Source of the DNA: Oenanthe sinensis
Lineage: Eukaryota > Streptophyta > Magnoliopsida > Apiales > Apiaceae
Direction of reading: 5' to 3'
NCBI GenBank assembly: GCA_028671895.1
Contig: CM053794.1
Location: forward strand, 16,416,501 to 16,480,500
DNA: 64,000 nt
The first letter of the stretch is position 1. Each line of letters opens with the position of its first letter. The notes under the pieces were generated by a model. That model searched no databases and was not told the origin of the DNA. It was given only the letters and a program-made list of their open reading frames with translations. Below, in pieces: positions 1 through 12,600 of this stretch. A program made the position numbers and the translations under genes.

Positions 1-622
1 AGCTAAAGGTTGACAATAACCTTTTGGTGAAGCTGACAGTCTGTTTCAAGTAGCAGACTAGGTAGTGAAAATTCAAGGATTGATTTTGACATTGCTACCT
101 AGTCTGTCAAGTCTACTACTGCAACTTGAGAGAAGATAAACAAAAAGATAAGGCGTGTTCAAGGAGTCAAGGATTTCTGCACATCTCATAATAGCTTTAT
201 CTACAAATGGAATGAAGACTAGTTTGAACACAAAAAGTGAAGTTTCTATTTCAAGTATTGTCCTAGGAACAAGGGAAAGTACACTTGTAAGTGGAATGTG
301 TGTTTTAGCTTAAATACACATATCTCACAAACACTTTCTCTTATGCAACTGAGCTTAACTTTTCTCAAGCATAGAAACACTAGCAACTTTCTTGTTATTG
401 TATCTATTGAAGCTGGAAACATCTTTCAGTCAGTTGTAGCAAAACAAAAATTAATAAAATTAATTTTTGAAGTTAAACACCTTTCTTCATTTACTTACTT
501 ATTGTTGTTTGCATTTGTTACTTGATTTTATTACTTCTTATTTGTTGTTAGCAAGATTAGTAATAAATTATCAAGTTGCATTCAAACCCCCTCCCCTTCT
601 GCAACACTCATACTGTCTAACA
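1..622 (+). mobile_element. LTR remnant or solo LTR, left end outside window
   Basis: The stretch ends like a copia LTR. A C-rich run after 'cattcaa' at about 580-600 resembles the 3' part of the A/B/C LTRs ('cattcaacccccttctg'), and it closes with 'CTAACA' at 617-622. No methionine-tRNA primer site follows, so this is the 3' LTR of an element lying to the left, or a solo LTR. Near the start an imperfect inverted repeat (about 52-64 against 97-109, arms 'gcagactaggtag' and 'ctacctagtctgt') could form a stem-loop in U3. Short open frames at 298-682 look like chance. Confidence 0.5.
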
Positions 623-2536
623 AGTTCGGTGATTAATCACCGATTTTTAAAACTTGAAAGAAAAAATATTTGTGGAACGTAGTTACGTAAGTAACTCTCA
701 TCATTAGCTTTCTTTTCCTATTTCTTTTCTATAATTACTTTAAATAAAATAAAAACCAAATTTCCTATAACTCGATGAATATCAGAAAAGTCATACTAGT
801 GCTTTTGTAGAGGCTAAAACTCTAGCACTACCTTGTCCAGCAACGGTACTAGAGGCTGAGAGTATTGGGGTTAAAGAGGCTCTAATAATAAGGGTAGGTC
901 TCAATCACACATCCCGAGGTCTCCCTAATTACCTGTCAGAAGAAAAAATACGGCATGAACCAAATGCCCAATACGGATTGGAATACAATGTATAAAACAA
1001 GAAGCAATATGTATAATTTGACAGTAATAAATAAATATTAATTTTTAAAAACAAGGCTGAAGCAAAGAGGGGTTGGGATATTTCATACCGATATCAAAAC
1101 AGATAACAGATACACACATCATAGTGTACCTAATACGTGTAACAAACCGGACAACGTGTACTGCATATACAACGTCACCATCAAATATCAAATCACAAAT
1201 CAAATCAAACTCTAGTTGCAACCACGTATCCTCAAACAAATATCAAAATGCGCAAAGTTCGCTTCCTGAGCTATCAGAAGGATACGCCGTGACTAATCAC
1301 ACTGTCACGGAAGTGTCATGCCACTGGTGCCGCAATGACATGGCTGTAGTACCCTTACGGTTAACTCGATATACCCTATATCACTCTAAGGGTTCAAATA
1401 AAATAATTTCACAATTTTGAAAATTACCTGAGATAGATATTTCAAATATTCTACGCAGATATGTAACATACATAATTTTCAAAAATTGCATAAAAAAATA
1501 TTTAAAATTTTAAAACAGATTTTAAAATAATTTTCGGAGAATCGAAATAGTCAAAACGAATAACAATGAGAGGAATTGATTTAAAAACAGAACGAATCAA
1601 ATATACTTAATCCTAAAAAGAGTAGCACTGAATAGAAAGAGAACGAAATCCGTACCTTAAAAATAGTGATCACTAACACTAACAATATCCGTAGATGACC
1701 CGCTAAGCACCGGGCTCCCGATCCAAGTACATAAATAAATTATAATTACCTATGTAATTTAACATTATAATTAATCCTTAACAATATTAATGACATACAG
1801 AATATAACAAAATACTAATAATATATACAATTAATGACCCTGTAAAGCAGTAACCACTGTCATGCTAGATAAGCCAATTTGAAAACTCAAAACCATGACT
1901 TTCGGATTTTTTGTCCATTGTGATAAAAACGTGCACATGCGCTATACTAGTAAACTTAAGTATATTTAAATCACTAGTAATATATTTTAATGCAAACTTG
2001 TTAAAATCAAATTGGTATAGTGGTTCAGTATGCATAACCAGGATATTTGAAACAAATCATATAAACCTAATATATTAATATAAAAAAAAATATATGCTAA
2101 GGTATAGAATGAAAACTACGTCTCTACATTAGGATGATTTCCCACATCTTCGTCTTCTCTCTGCTTTTTACGGTCCTCAGTTTTCTCATCGAGTCCCCAA
2201 ATTTCAGGGTTTAATAATATATCTAGCGGAGCAGCCATGTATATATATAGAGTCCTTAATGATTAAATATAAATAAATATAATTAATATTTTAGGATTTA
2301 TATTTGTTTTCTAATCAAATTCAATATAATAAATATGATTTAAAAACTAATATTACTAATTCAAATTATTATCACTATTATTTAAATAAATAAATTACGG
2401 ATATTACACTAATAAAAAAAACATGGGCAAAAATCATCTCATCTACTCAAATTTGTTGTAATGTCATAAATATTATGTACTTGACTTGTGGTGATATATG
2501 CTTGGAGGTTAAGTGATATGCTTGGTGGTGATGCAG
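623..2536. other. AT-rich stretch without a clear gene
   Basis: No split gene, RNA gene or complete mobile element could be supported here. GC content rises locally around 830-960 and 1260-1400. The open frames at 1045-1239 (minus) and 1073-1420 (plus) overlap each other and show no recognisable protein. The only coding-like item is the small minus-strand frame at 2116-2238, listed separately. A missing first exon of the 2537-6818 gene could lie here but was not recognised. Confidence 0.4.
2116..2238 (-). CDS. Small hydrophilic ORF or first exon, unknown
   Basis: An ATG-initiated minus-strand frame encodes 40 residues, beginning MAAPLDILLNPEIWGLDEK and then a charged Lys/Arg/Asp/Glu-rich tail. 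I do not recognise the protein. The composition is more protein-like than the surrounding AT-rich shadows. The frame could be a first exon, since a GT (in AAT-GTAGAG) lies three codons before its stop, or a fragment captured by a transposon. No continuation exon was found to the left. Chance is not excluded. Confidence 0.25.
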   Translation of the reverse strand: MAAPLDILLNPEIWGLDEKTEDRKKQREDEDVGNHPNVET

Positions 2537-5500
2537 GATGCTGGAGTCATCATATAATTTGTTGTTTGGGAAGCTTGCTTTAAGATGTCTTTACGATGAT
2601 TACTTTGAAGATGTTAGGCACTTTAGCACAAGAATCATGCTTAAGCCAATCGATGATCCTCACACGGACTTGATTGCCACTGTATCCTTTTATTTTCTTC
2701 CGCTATTAGTATTTTTCTTGTTCTATTAAAAATAACTATATTTTGCCTTAAGTACCCGTGTTGGCACTCGGACGTAGAGACTTGTCTTAGTCCCACAACA
2801 GATATATATTTTTAAAATATTACTAAGTCTGACACTTGGAGATGTAAAATCTACACATATGGACAATTGTAGCCAAGTTTGAATAACAAAGACCTCTTAC
2901 TAGGCGTAAGGAATGAATTAAATCATTTTGACTCTTGTTTATAAAGGTCTTTCTTTTTTTGGTGTTAAACAAAACGGCATTGCCTTGTTTTGGGAACATT
3001 AATTTAAATTCCAATCATATTAGATTGTTCATACTGAAAGATGTTGCAGACTTCGAGTATGAAAAATCAACAAGAAACATATGCTTTACTTATACGTAAT
3101 TATCACACATTTAGTTTTACTTGTACGTGCTTGATTTAGTTTAATTATGGGGTGACACAGAACCAATTGGAATATTTATATAAATATCTCTATATGTTAG
3201 TATGACTCAAGCCTCAAAAATGATATGCTGGACTTGGTTTCACACTGAGTGGTTGCCATAACCAAAGAACATCAAATGTTTTTCCTCAGCCCGCTTAGGC
3301 TTCAGGTCCTCTTGACCACAAGCCTGATGACAATATTGTAGGAAATGCAGAATTTCGATGGCAAAGGTAATACAGGGTTTTTCATATTAGTAATTTATTT
3401 GTCCTCTGATGTAGGATGTTTTAGTTAATAGATTATAAGTTCAAATTAGCTTTTTAGTTTCCTTTGCAGCAATGTCGATGATCCTCATACATTCACAGAC
3501 TTTTTTGTATCGAACTCTGACCCGTAAGGAGTATTTTTCACCTCAAAATTTTATAACTAATTGAACATTGAATATTTTGAAGATAATTATCAATATGCAT
3601 AATATCATTAATCAATATGCTAAATTATCTTCTGTATCGTAAGAGTTTCTCATTTTGAATGTAAGTGTTCTTCTGTCATTTCGATGTACTTGGTAATGTA
3701 CTGTTATTAGGTTGACGTGCAGTATAAGTACTTAAATAAGCATGGTCGCTATGAAGTACAAATGACACATCTTTCAAAGACTTGAAAGAACACATTTTTC
3801 TAGCTAGATCTCAATAGTTTGTTGTTGGTAATCTCTAACTGCTCAATTCAGTACACATTATAGTTAATGGTTTGAAGGTGATACTTCTATGTTTTGAAGG
3901 ACTATGGGTTGCAAGTATGCTTATACATGTGTGGAATAGATCTCGATACTTATGACATCTCCCAAAAGATTGCAATTGCAAATTGTTGAAATATTTTTTT
4001 TGTGGCTATAGTTGGATCAAAAGATGGCGAAAAATATAAAGATTTGGCAAATTGGAAATATGCTATTGGCTATGGAGTTGGATCAGGAAGCCCGTTGATT
4101 CCATCATTTAATTTTTGCCTTGAACTCGCTAAAGGTTCTGAGGTTTGTAGAAGTATAAGGTTTTTGAACTTTTACAGTAGCAGTTCTGACATTACTCGGT
4201 GATTTTGTTATTATATTCAGCATGTATGTTTAGATATTCAATTGTATATGACATTGACTTCAAAAGAAATCAGTTTGTAGTATCCCTTCCATGACTAGGT
4301 AATGGGTTTTAATCCTCACTCCCCAATCCCCTATAGAAATAGATATATACATATAAATATAAGCGTACTCTTTCACCTCTGTAGTATGCAACTTCTTTAC
4401 ACTACTATAAATTAGTTTGGCGTAAGGTCTAAAACCAATTAAGTTTCATGGGTGTGTTTATATCTGTGTAACCTTTAAGTTGTTTGATTGAACTACATTT
4501 TATGCACTGAAGTAGTTATTGAATTATTAATTTTTTGATTGCAGTTTATTGCCTCATTTTATCAACACGTGGTTGTCCAAAGACGGGTATGCACTCTTCT
4601 TCCTCTCTAGTCTCTTCTCACATATATCTAGCAGTCAGTGACGAACGCTGATTAATATCTTAATTTGGTATCTCATGGTATTCATAGTCTTGTGTCAGCA
4701 AAGGTGAGGTATATCGTGAAAGCACAAATAATTTCTTGCTAATAGCTTTTAAAATTTTTATGTGGTGAATAAGAATGAAGTACCAATTATAATTTCTCTT
4801 TCTTTATGGCACGCTGCAATAGTGAATATGATGATGGCCTCTCACAGGCTCGTGAACCTATGTCACTGGTATCATCATTCGTCACCATAATAATTTCATT
4901 GGCTGTGTTTAGTCTTAGAGTTAGATATAAATGTCTAATAAGAACCAAACATGCAAAATTTTAACATCAGGAATGTTAGAGTATAGTGGTAAGGACTTAG
5001 AAGACAATTAATATTAAATATATATTGTGATTGCACTCAATCACTGTAAATTTTGAATGTTTCTGGCCCAAAATGTAGTGTCAAATCTTCATAATCATGT
5101 CAGAGTCTCTAATACGGTTACTTAAACTGAGATGATATATCGGGGTAACAGAGCCTAATGAAAACAACCTTAAAGACTAATGAAAAATGATGTGGGATAC
5201 ATCAGAATTGGTAGGATCCCTAGAATTGGTATCAATGGAATCTGAACTACGAAATTTTTATATGAAGATGATGAGCTTATGTGTCGTGTCATAGTTTACT
5301 TTTCCTCCGTACTATTTCTTGTCACAAGCAGACTCGTCTTTGTGATAAGTTAAATAGTTGCTGATAAACATTGTTTACAATATTGCACAGGTAAAGACTT
5401 CCCTTGAAGATATTGAAGCTTTTGGAATTACAAATTATATTGACTTTGGGTTTGAGCTAAAAACAACGTACCTCTCAATGTTCCCTTTAAAGACTAATTC

Positions 5501-6818
5501 TTAAGTTAAGAACGGGACCTGAGAAATGTATTGTTTGTACAGTGTTGAAAGTGACAAAACTAAGAGTACTATCCATGATTCCACCTTTCAAGTTGCTGCA
5601 TCTTGGCAAGTCAATAAAAACTTCCTACTAAAGGTGTTACTTTCATTTCTATTGTTTTCTCAGTTTATCTGGAACATGTTTGCTTCAGTTATGATCTGTA
5701 ATTGTTTACAGGGAAAGATAGGGCCTCTCAGTTCATCCTTAGCTTTAGCTTTTAAATCATGGTGGAAACCTGCCTTCACTCTCAGTCTTTCTGGTACATA
5801 TATTCTGGTTCCGATTTTCCCTCCAATGTATTGATATTCCAAACTACAACACAAGAAGTGATTAATTAACAATATGTTATGCTGATATAACTTACGAGAA
5901 CACTGTATATCATTGATTCCTTGTTAGGGTAGAATTTCCTTACAGTTGGTAAAAACCTTCCCAAAGGGCAAGATATTTCAATATTTTGCATGATAATTTA
6001 TTTGAATTTCACTGAAAAGAATTCTACTATACTGTTCAGGCTTCATGGTTTTTAAAATCCGAGGCTATTGAACATAACAGTATAATTGAATGTCCCTTAC
6101 AAGTGGAGTCATTATAAGCCGGATGAGCTTAATTTGACATGAGGATACCTGCAAGATTGTTGATACTTTCTAGAATTTTTGGTCACCCAGAGAGGGGACT
6201 CGAAATCTAGTGAGAAGGGTAGCATATATATCCACAACAGCTTAAAATATGACTAAGCTTTCTTAATTTTTATAATTATTTTGGATAATTTGCTTACTTA
6301 ATTAGCATGTATACTCTAGTTCTCTCTATCTTCCTATTAGTGACTGTGGAATGGGAGCTGCTCAAAACTTGCTCGATGAAGAGCTTTTTGTTTAAAGCTT
6401 TATTAAATTGATTACATTTCACTAAATTTGTTAGATATAAAGGAGAAAACAATTTATGAGCTACTGTATTTGTTGATCAACAGCTAAAAGAGACCGTGCT
6501 GATGGGAAGACTGCCTTTGGATTTGGGATCATTGTCGACAATGTTAGAGAAGCTAGGTTTGTTGTTCTGTACCTAAATTTGTTTTCTTTAAAAACTTGAT
6601 GCAAATGAAACTGCAGAATTCACATAATATTTGTTTCCTCTGCCTGCAGTTACCACAGGGCTGATCAAAATTTTATAATGCTGAAGCCAAACAAAGAGCA
6701 TCTAGCAGAGGGCATTCAATGGAAAATAGGGGAAAGACCTATGTTTGAATCAGATCTTAGATCTCAGAATTTTGATGGAATACCAAAAGAATTAAGACCC
6801 TTGGATAAAATCATGTGA
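2537..6818 (+). pseudogene. Split gene for outer-membrane beta-barrel-like plant protein, incomplete (possibly OM47-like)
   Basis: Nine exons read as one conserved plant protein: 2537-2681, 3299-3366, 3470-3523, 4012-4142, 4545-4586, 5391-5467, 5543-5633, 5712-5793 and 6484-6556, then a terminal exon 6650-6818 ending in TGA after PKELRPLDKIM. Each has AG/GT borders, and phases agree except between 3523 and 4012. There the upstream exon ends in phase 2, but the downstream exon needs a phase-1 partner. Roughly 80 residues expected in the middle of the family are not visible, so an exon is missing, unrecognisably diverged, or deleted. The frame's first ATG (2538) sits directly after an acceptor-like AG, so an upstream first exon may be absent too. 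Aromatic and Gly-rich alternating strands (NYIDFGFEL, STFQVAASW, AFKSWWKPAFTLSLS) suggest a membrane beta-barrel. From memory it resembles the plant mitochondrial outer-membrane OM47 family (low certainty). Pseudogene or diverged gene: undecided. Confidence 0.55.
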
Positions 6819-7995
6819 AACCTGGATGATTCTTATGGTTTATAGGCTGTAAGGATGAACTTTCGAAAAAGTTGGAATATCAAGACATGATCAGCCCTTT
6901 TTCCTTATCTTGATGATTGCAGGTTTTGTCACAAGCCAAGGTCATCAGTGATGTTTGAGCATAATCTTGGTTTATTTCCTACCTTGTAAATATCTCTGTC
7001 TTTTTTTCCTCACTAGTCTTCATAGATTCTAAGCAGGCCTGAGTTTCTTCACAAAGCTATTCATAGTACACTGCACATATAAGTTTCTTTTTATACACAT
7101 GCATCTCGGATCTGCTTTCTGTTCCTCTAGAATTTTATTGTTCCCTCTTCGGAGAGGTTCATATCGGTTGTTGAGAGGTAAGCAAGTCGCTGAAAATTAG
7201 TTCGGGAACAACGAATGAAGTTTCTGTTTAGGAATCTATAGCCAAGCCAGCCCCAAGAATTGCAAAACAGCTGTTAAATTATAGTAATATTAGCAAAATT
7301 GAAAGCTTTTGAAAGCTACATGGTGATCACCTGAAAAATTATCCATGTAATACGATACAGCTAAAGAAAGAACACAACTCACACTACCAAATTGGACGAC
7401 GACATCATACAATATGACTTTAGGATCTTAATATTACATTATGATATCGGTACAAATAATTATATGAAACACAGTCCATGCATTGAACAGTGACAGCTAG
7501 TCCAATATAGATTACACAGCCAGGGTAACTGGTTCATAAACGTCCCAATTTGGTCAAGATTAATATACTGAATTGCCAACTGGTATATTTCATAAAATTT
7601 CAGTAGCTAATACATACATAACACCTAGATTATATGTTTTGCCTATTGTACAACATTGCAGCAGAATTGGATATATTAAAATGTTTACCTATATATATAT
7701 ATATATAACATTTTAATTTGATAGAGATATGCTAATATTACATATATATATATCCTGCTAAAGTCTATTTAACCAACTTTCTCTTATTTGTGGGAGAGAC
7801 AAATTGGCCTACCTATCACAGAGAGCTAGAGAAGCACCCCCATGAATTTCCATCAATTTTACCTTCCACTTATTTCTGGAAAGAATAAACAGGCTCTAAT
7901 TTCTTATGTGCCATTTCTGAGAAGAATCTTTAGAAATCCTTGAGCATCTACATTCTACAATGATTCATATGACTCTTCTGGAAGAATAGAAAATC
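6819..7995. other. Intergenic region between convergent genes
   Basis: This holds the 3' flanks of the plus-strand beta-barrel-like gene and of minus-strand LSF1. It is AT-rich, with short TA runs near 7693-7708 and 7743-7753. No further gene or element was recognised. Confidence 0.5.
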
Positions 7996-9600
7996 TCACT
8001 TAGGCGCTAGCCTGATCGGACAAACTGAAAATGCGACACATCGAGCTGCTTTGGCCAGCATAAAGCGCTCGTTCTCTGTCAGTGTCCTTTCAATCACTTT
8101 CACAACATTTGCATCCTTGCATATGAAATTAATTATCAATTCATTAGATGCAAGAAAATCATATAAAAAACAAACTCGTTTAAAAAAAAAACCATCAAGC
8201 AAATGGACACTTCAGCTACATCAAATCACATTCAACTCAGGCTACTAATTAATTAGTTATTTTAAGTTTTGGGTATTTCATTTATCTATTACTTCCTCCA
8301 AAACCTACCACTCATTGTGAATTTTGGGTTCTTCGTTTATCTATTACTTCCTCCAAAACCTAACTGTCGAAGAGATGAAGGTCCCGTTTGGCTTAGCATA
8401 ATAAATTTTACTTGTTACTTTAAATTATTTTCAAAGCCAAGTAATTTTTTTATACGAATATTTTATTATCAGTTTGGATAATTTAATTGATAACGTATAA
8501 CTTTTAAGTTATTAAGAAAATTGTCAATACAATATAGGAAGACAAGTTAATATTATTCTTTATCAAGTCATATTACAAAATTTAATATAAGTCATTTAAA
8601 TACATAAAAAATTCCTACTTTCCGAGATTCACACTTATAAGTTATTAAGTATCTAGTTAAAATTTAACAGATGTACAAATAATAGTTTTTAACTAGGTTA
8701 AGTAACATGTTACTTTTAAGGCATAACAAACATGCCCTTTAGTGATATTCGATAAAAGTTAAAACTTACTAATAGCAAAGAGCAACATAAGCCTGCTTTG
8801 AAAACATACTTAATGTCTTAGATACATAACCAATATTCATCCAAATAATATAAAAAAGAATCTGCATATAATATATTTACCTTCTTGTCCTGTCGAGCAG
8901 TAGGTCTTACACTGGCAATATCACCGACTACTATTATATTGTTTAGATTTCCTCGCTCATCTCTTTCAGTAGGTGAGGCTGTTGAATGTCTCCATTGCCC
9001 ACCAATTATGAATTTATAGTAGTACCTAAGATGATACGAAAAAAAACATGAAATATTCCTTAATGAGAACAAAGTACTACCACTTGCCAAAAAAAGAACA
9101 AAGTTTTTCTTCAAATGTATTACATATGTGATTCAGTTGCAAATGTAACACCCTATATTGGGTCATGCATGCAAGCCTTAATGTAAACATTCTAACGACG
9201 TGATTCACTTCCAGAATTGAAGTCATGGAACAAAAAGTATGGATATTGAGAATTAGATCATGCTTGCCATCTTTGTTGTTTTCACATGACAATTATTCTC
9301 CAGTGTTAGTGTATACATTAAGTTCAATTTGACGGGTGTCAGATCAAAGTAAACACAAATGAAGTTTATTCCACGGTCCATTATTGCATGAAGATTAATA
9401 TTTCTGTGGTATTGATGCATAGAAGCGGAATAATAGAATCATAGGGGCTGTTTACTTGAAGGAAAGTTTTCCAGTTTTCATTTCTTAAATTTTCTAAAAT
9501 TTTCACCATTTTCCATTTCTTAGAAAACAGAAGAAAACTGAGAAATTGTGTTCGAAAGATGAGAGTAGAATATGATTAATTTTCTATTTTTCTGGATTCA

Positions 9601-9641
<41 letters not shown>

Positions 9642-12600
9642 ACATTAACATATAATTAATAATTATGTATAACATTTTGAATTTGATAACCTTTGCTTAT
9701 GGATTTTATTAAATTTAATATTTTTACATGTTTAAATAATAAAAAGTAATTGATTATTATTTTACAAAAAAATTAACAATTTGAAATTCATTAAATTTTG
9801 TAAAACTTATTACCTATAAAACAGGAAAGAAATGTAAATTACTAGCTTTATTTTAGTCTTTCAAAAAACAAATATTAACTTTATTTTAATAGATTAAGCT
9901 AGGGTTAGTTAGCAAGTACTAATTTTATTTAAGTCTTTGTATTAAAGAGATGAACAGGGTTATCTTCTAATTTACATACCAGGCATTTACTACATATATC
10001 AGTGAATGTATTAAATTACTACATATATTAGTTAACGTATAAATGCTGATGTGATTATATTATTCCCAAGTTTAATATGATGAATATTTAGTTAAATATA
10101 GTTTAAGTTTAATTAAAAAATACATAAAAGTCTAATAAATGTATTCAAATTATTCTATTTTATATTTTTTATAGTTTATTTCAACAATTTAACTAATAAA
10201 AAAAATATTATTTTATATTTTGTATTGTTTATCTTTTTATCGGATATGTTTTCATTTTAAAATGATAATGTATAGTGTATTTTGATATGTACGTATAAAT
10301 GTAGTAAAAAAGTGAAAATATGTGTTTGTTGAGGTTCAAATGGTGTATCTATATAACATTTTACCGTATTTTCTAGTTTTCTAAATCTAAGAAACAATAA
10401 AAAGCTCTTTTCTAGGGTTTTCCAAGGTCTAGTTATAATTTAGAAAACCATGTTTTCCAGTTTTCCAACTTTCTGTTTGGAAAATATCTAACTTGAACGT
10501 GTTTTCACTTTTTTCTATTTTCTTAAAAAAAAATCTAGGAAACTGTTGAAGTAAACAGGGCCTTCGTATCTTACATCCCCTGTGAGAGTCTAACTTCAGC
10601 TTCAAATCTTGGGCCACCTTTATGGGATAATTTGATTGGCTCTTTCCAGTTTCCAGTAAAATCACCAACCAAGGATACATCTTCCCCCTGAATGATAGAT
10701 ATTGTGAGATCATAGGATTATTCTAAATCTAAAGAAGTAAGTCAGCATGATCACCTAAAAAAGAAACAAACGTTTAAGGATTATGTTTTACAGAAATGCA
10801 TATTCTTACGATATTATCTCAAGCGATAACAACAGAGTGTTATTAAGGTGAAAGATAACGAAAGAGCAGAAGCTATTACCTCGTGTCCAATCCACACAAA
10901 GGTTACAGCATGGGTTGGAGGTCCGTCATGTTTTCCGTCTTCCACCATTGCAATGAGATCCCAGGTTGCCCAGGCAATCGCTGGTCTGAAAGGAAATAAT
11001 AAAGTTCATCGTAAAAATGTTAAGATTCCATATTGAAAAAATTACCCAGACTGTTCTTTAGTGCAATATATCTGAATATAAATGGTGGTTCCTTTTCAAT
11101 AAAATGACAATTTCCCGGTATTGCTTGGCTAGAATCTAATAAAACAAGATAAATGGACTGCTAAAAATCTACTACTGATTTGGATAAAAGATGAAGGTTT
11201 CACAGTAAAGGATAAAACCAGCAGATACGATTAGGATGCCCATATCCATTTTATTCACAAAATAATAGATTCTTAATTGGATTTAAGTTGTAAACATCCA
11301 AATATATTAAATGAACTATATCCTACTAATGCTTACTCTCAAGCTATGTTACTCGGACTCGGCTAGACGTGTCCAAGTATCGGACTCGGCAATATTTTGA
11401 AAAATATACATGTTTTTGGTCTAAAATAAGTGTCCAAGTCCGAGTGTCCATGTCCAAGTGTCGAGTGTCCGACACGGGTACTCGAAGGTAAAATGAAGAG
11501 TCCGAGTAACATAGCTCTCAAGTAACCCACTAGTGAAAGCCAGAATTCTAAACCATTGAGAACATATGTCATCCAAATTTCCATTTCCATATATCTTCTT
11601 CACTGATATTTGTCTTTCCATATTAAGAACAGAGAAGGTGCAAACAATATTAACACATTTCGATAGAGAATATTGAGTGACTGAAGAAGATCGAGCAATA
11701 CCTATCAGGTCTACATGAATGTAACCCAGTCACAAAACTATATGCTGCATGAAGAGAGGTATCAGTCATCCAGTGAAGGTATGCGATAACGCAGGCTGGA
11801 GAGCGATCAAATCCGGTGGTGCAAGTCACATAAACACGATGATTCTTCTTCAGTAAACGTAAAAGAAGACCCACACAGAATGGCAATTTCTTTCTCATGT
11901 CAAATGAATTTACCTCCCTGTAAAAAAAAATCATATGATAGCGCCCATGATGTAACCAACTTCAAAGCTGCATCTATTACCTCTACTAATATAAAAGAAA
12001 TCTAGATTGTGGAAACACCTGCATGACTTGGGAGACCGATTAACTAAACACCTATTCCAGCTCAATGAGGCATACTTGGAAGAAAAAGCACACATTAATG
12101 CAGCCTGCAGGTGACTGCACTTCTATTTATAACTATAAAAAAAAAATGAAAAATGCAGATTGACCCTCCACATGCCACAGAATTCAGTTTGGAATACAAG
12201 GTATATATTTTACTATAACTAGTGTATAAGCGTTGACAACTCCGGGCTTTCAAATTTTTTTAGTCTAGGAGTCCTCAATAATTTCAAATTTAAAATCTTC
12301 ATACCTTATTGGATAGTTGATCATAAGTATATTAGACTGTTGGCATGATTCATTGACCAACTTTGAATTAATTCCCCAATTCTCTGCTTCAGTGACACTC
12401 TGAAAATTCAGCACAGCACTAACTCCCTGTTGCACAGAGATATGTATACATGTTAGAAATTGAACAGGATGTATGGACAAATAACAAATGTTTTGATCTT
12501 CGGTAGGAATGTACGTCGATAATAGGGACATTTATAAGTAATTCAGAAAGAAGGCATAATATAGTGCTACTTATCCATGATGGTGGAAATAACAATGTTC

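Noticed and set aside
8051..8248. Plus-strand frame opposite LSF1 exon 10
   Set aside because: It is antisense to a confirmed exon and shows no conserved protein.
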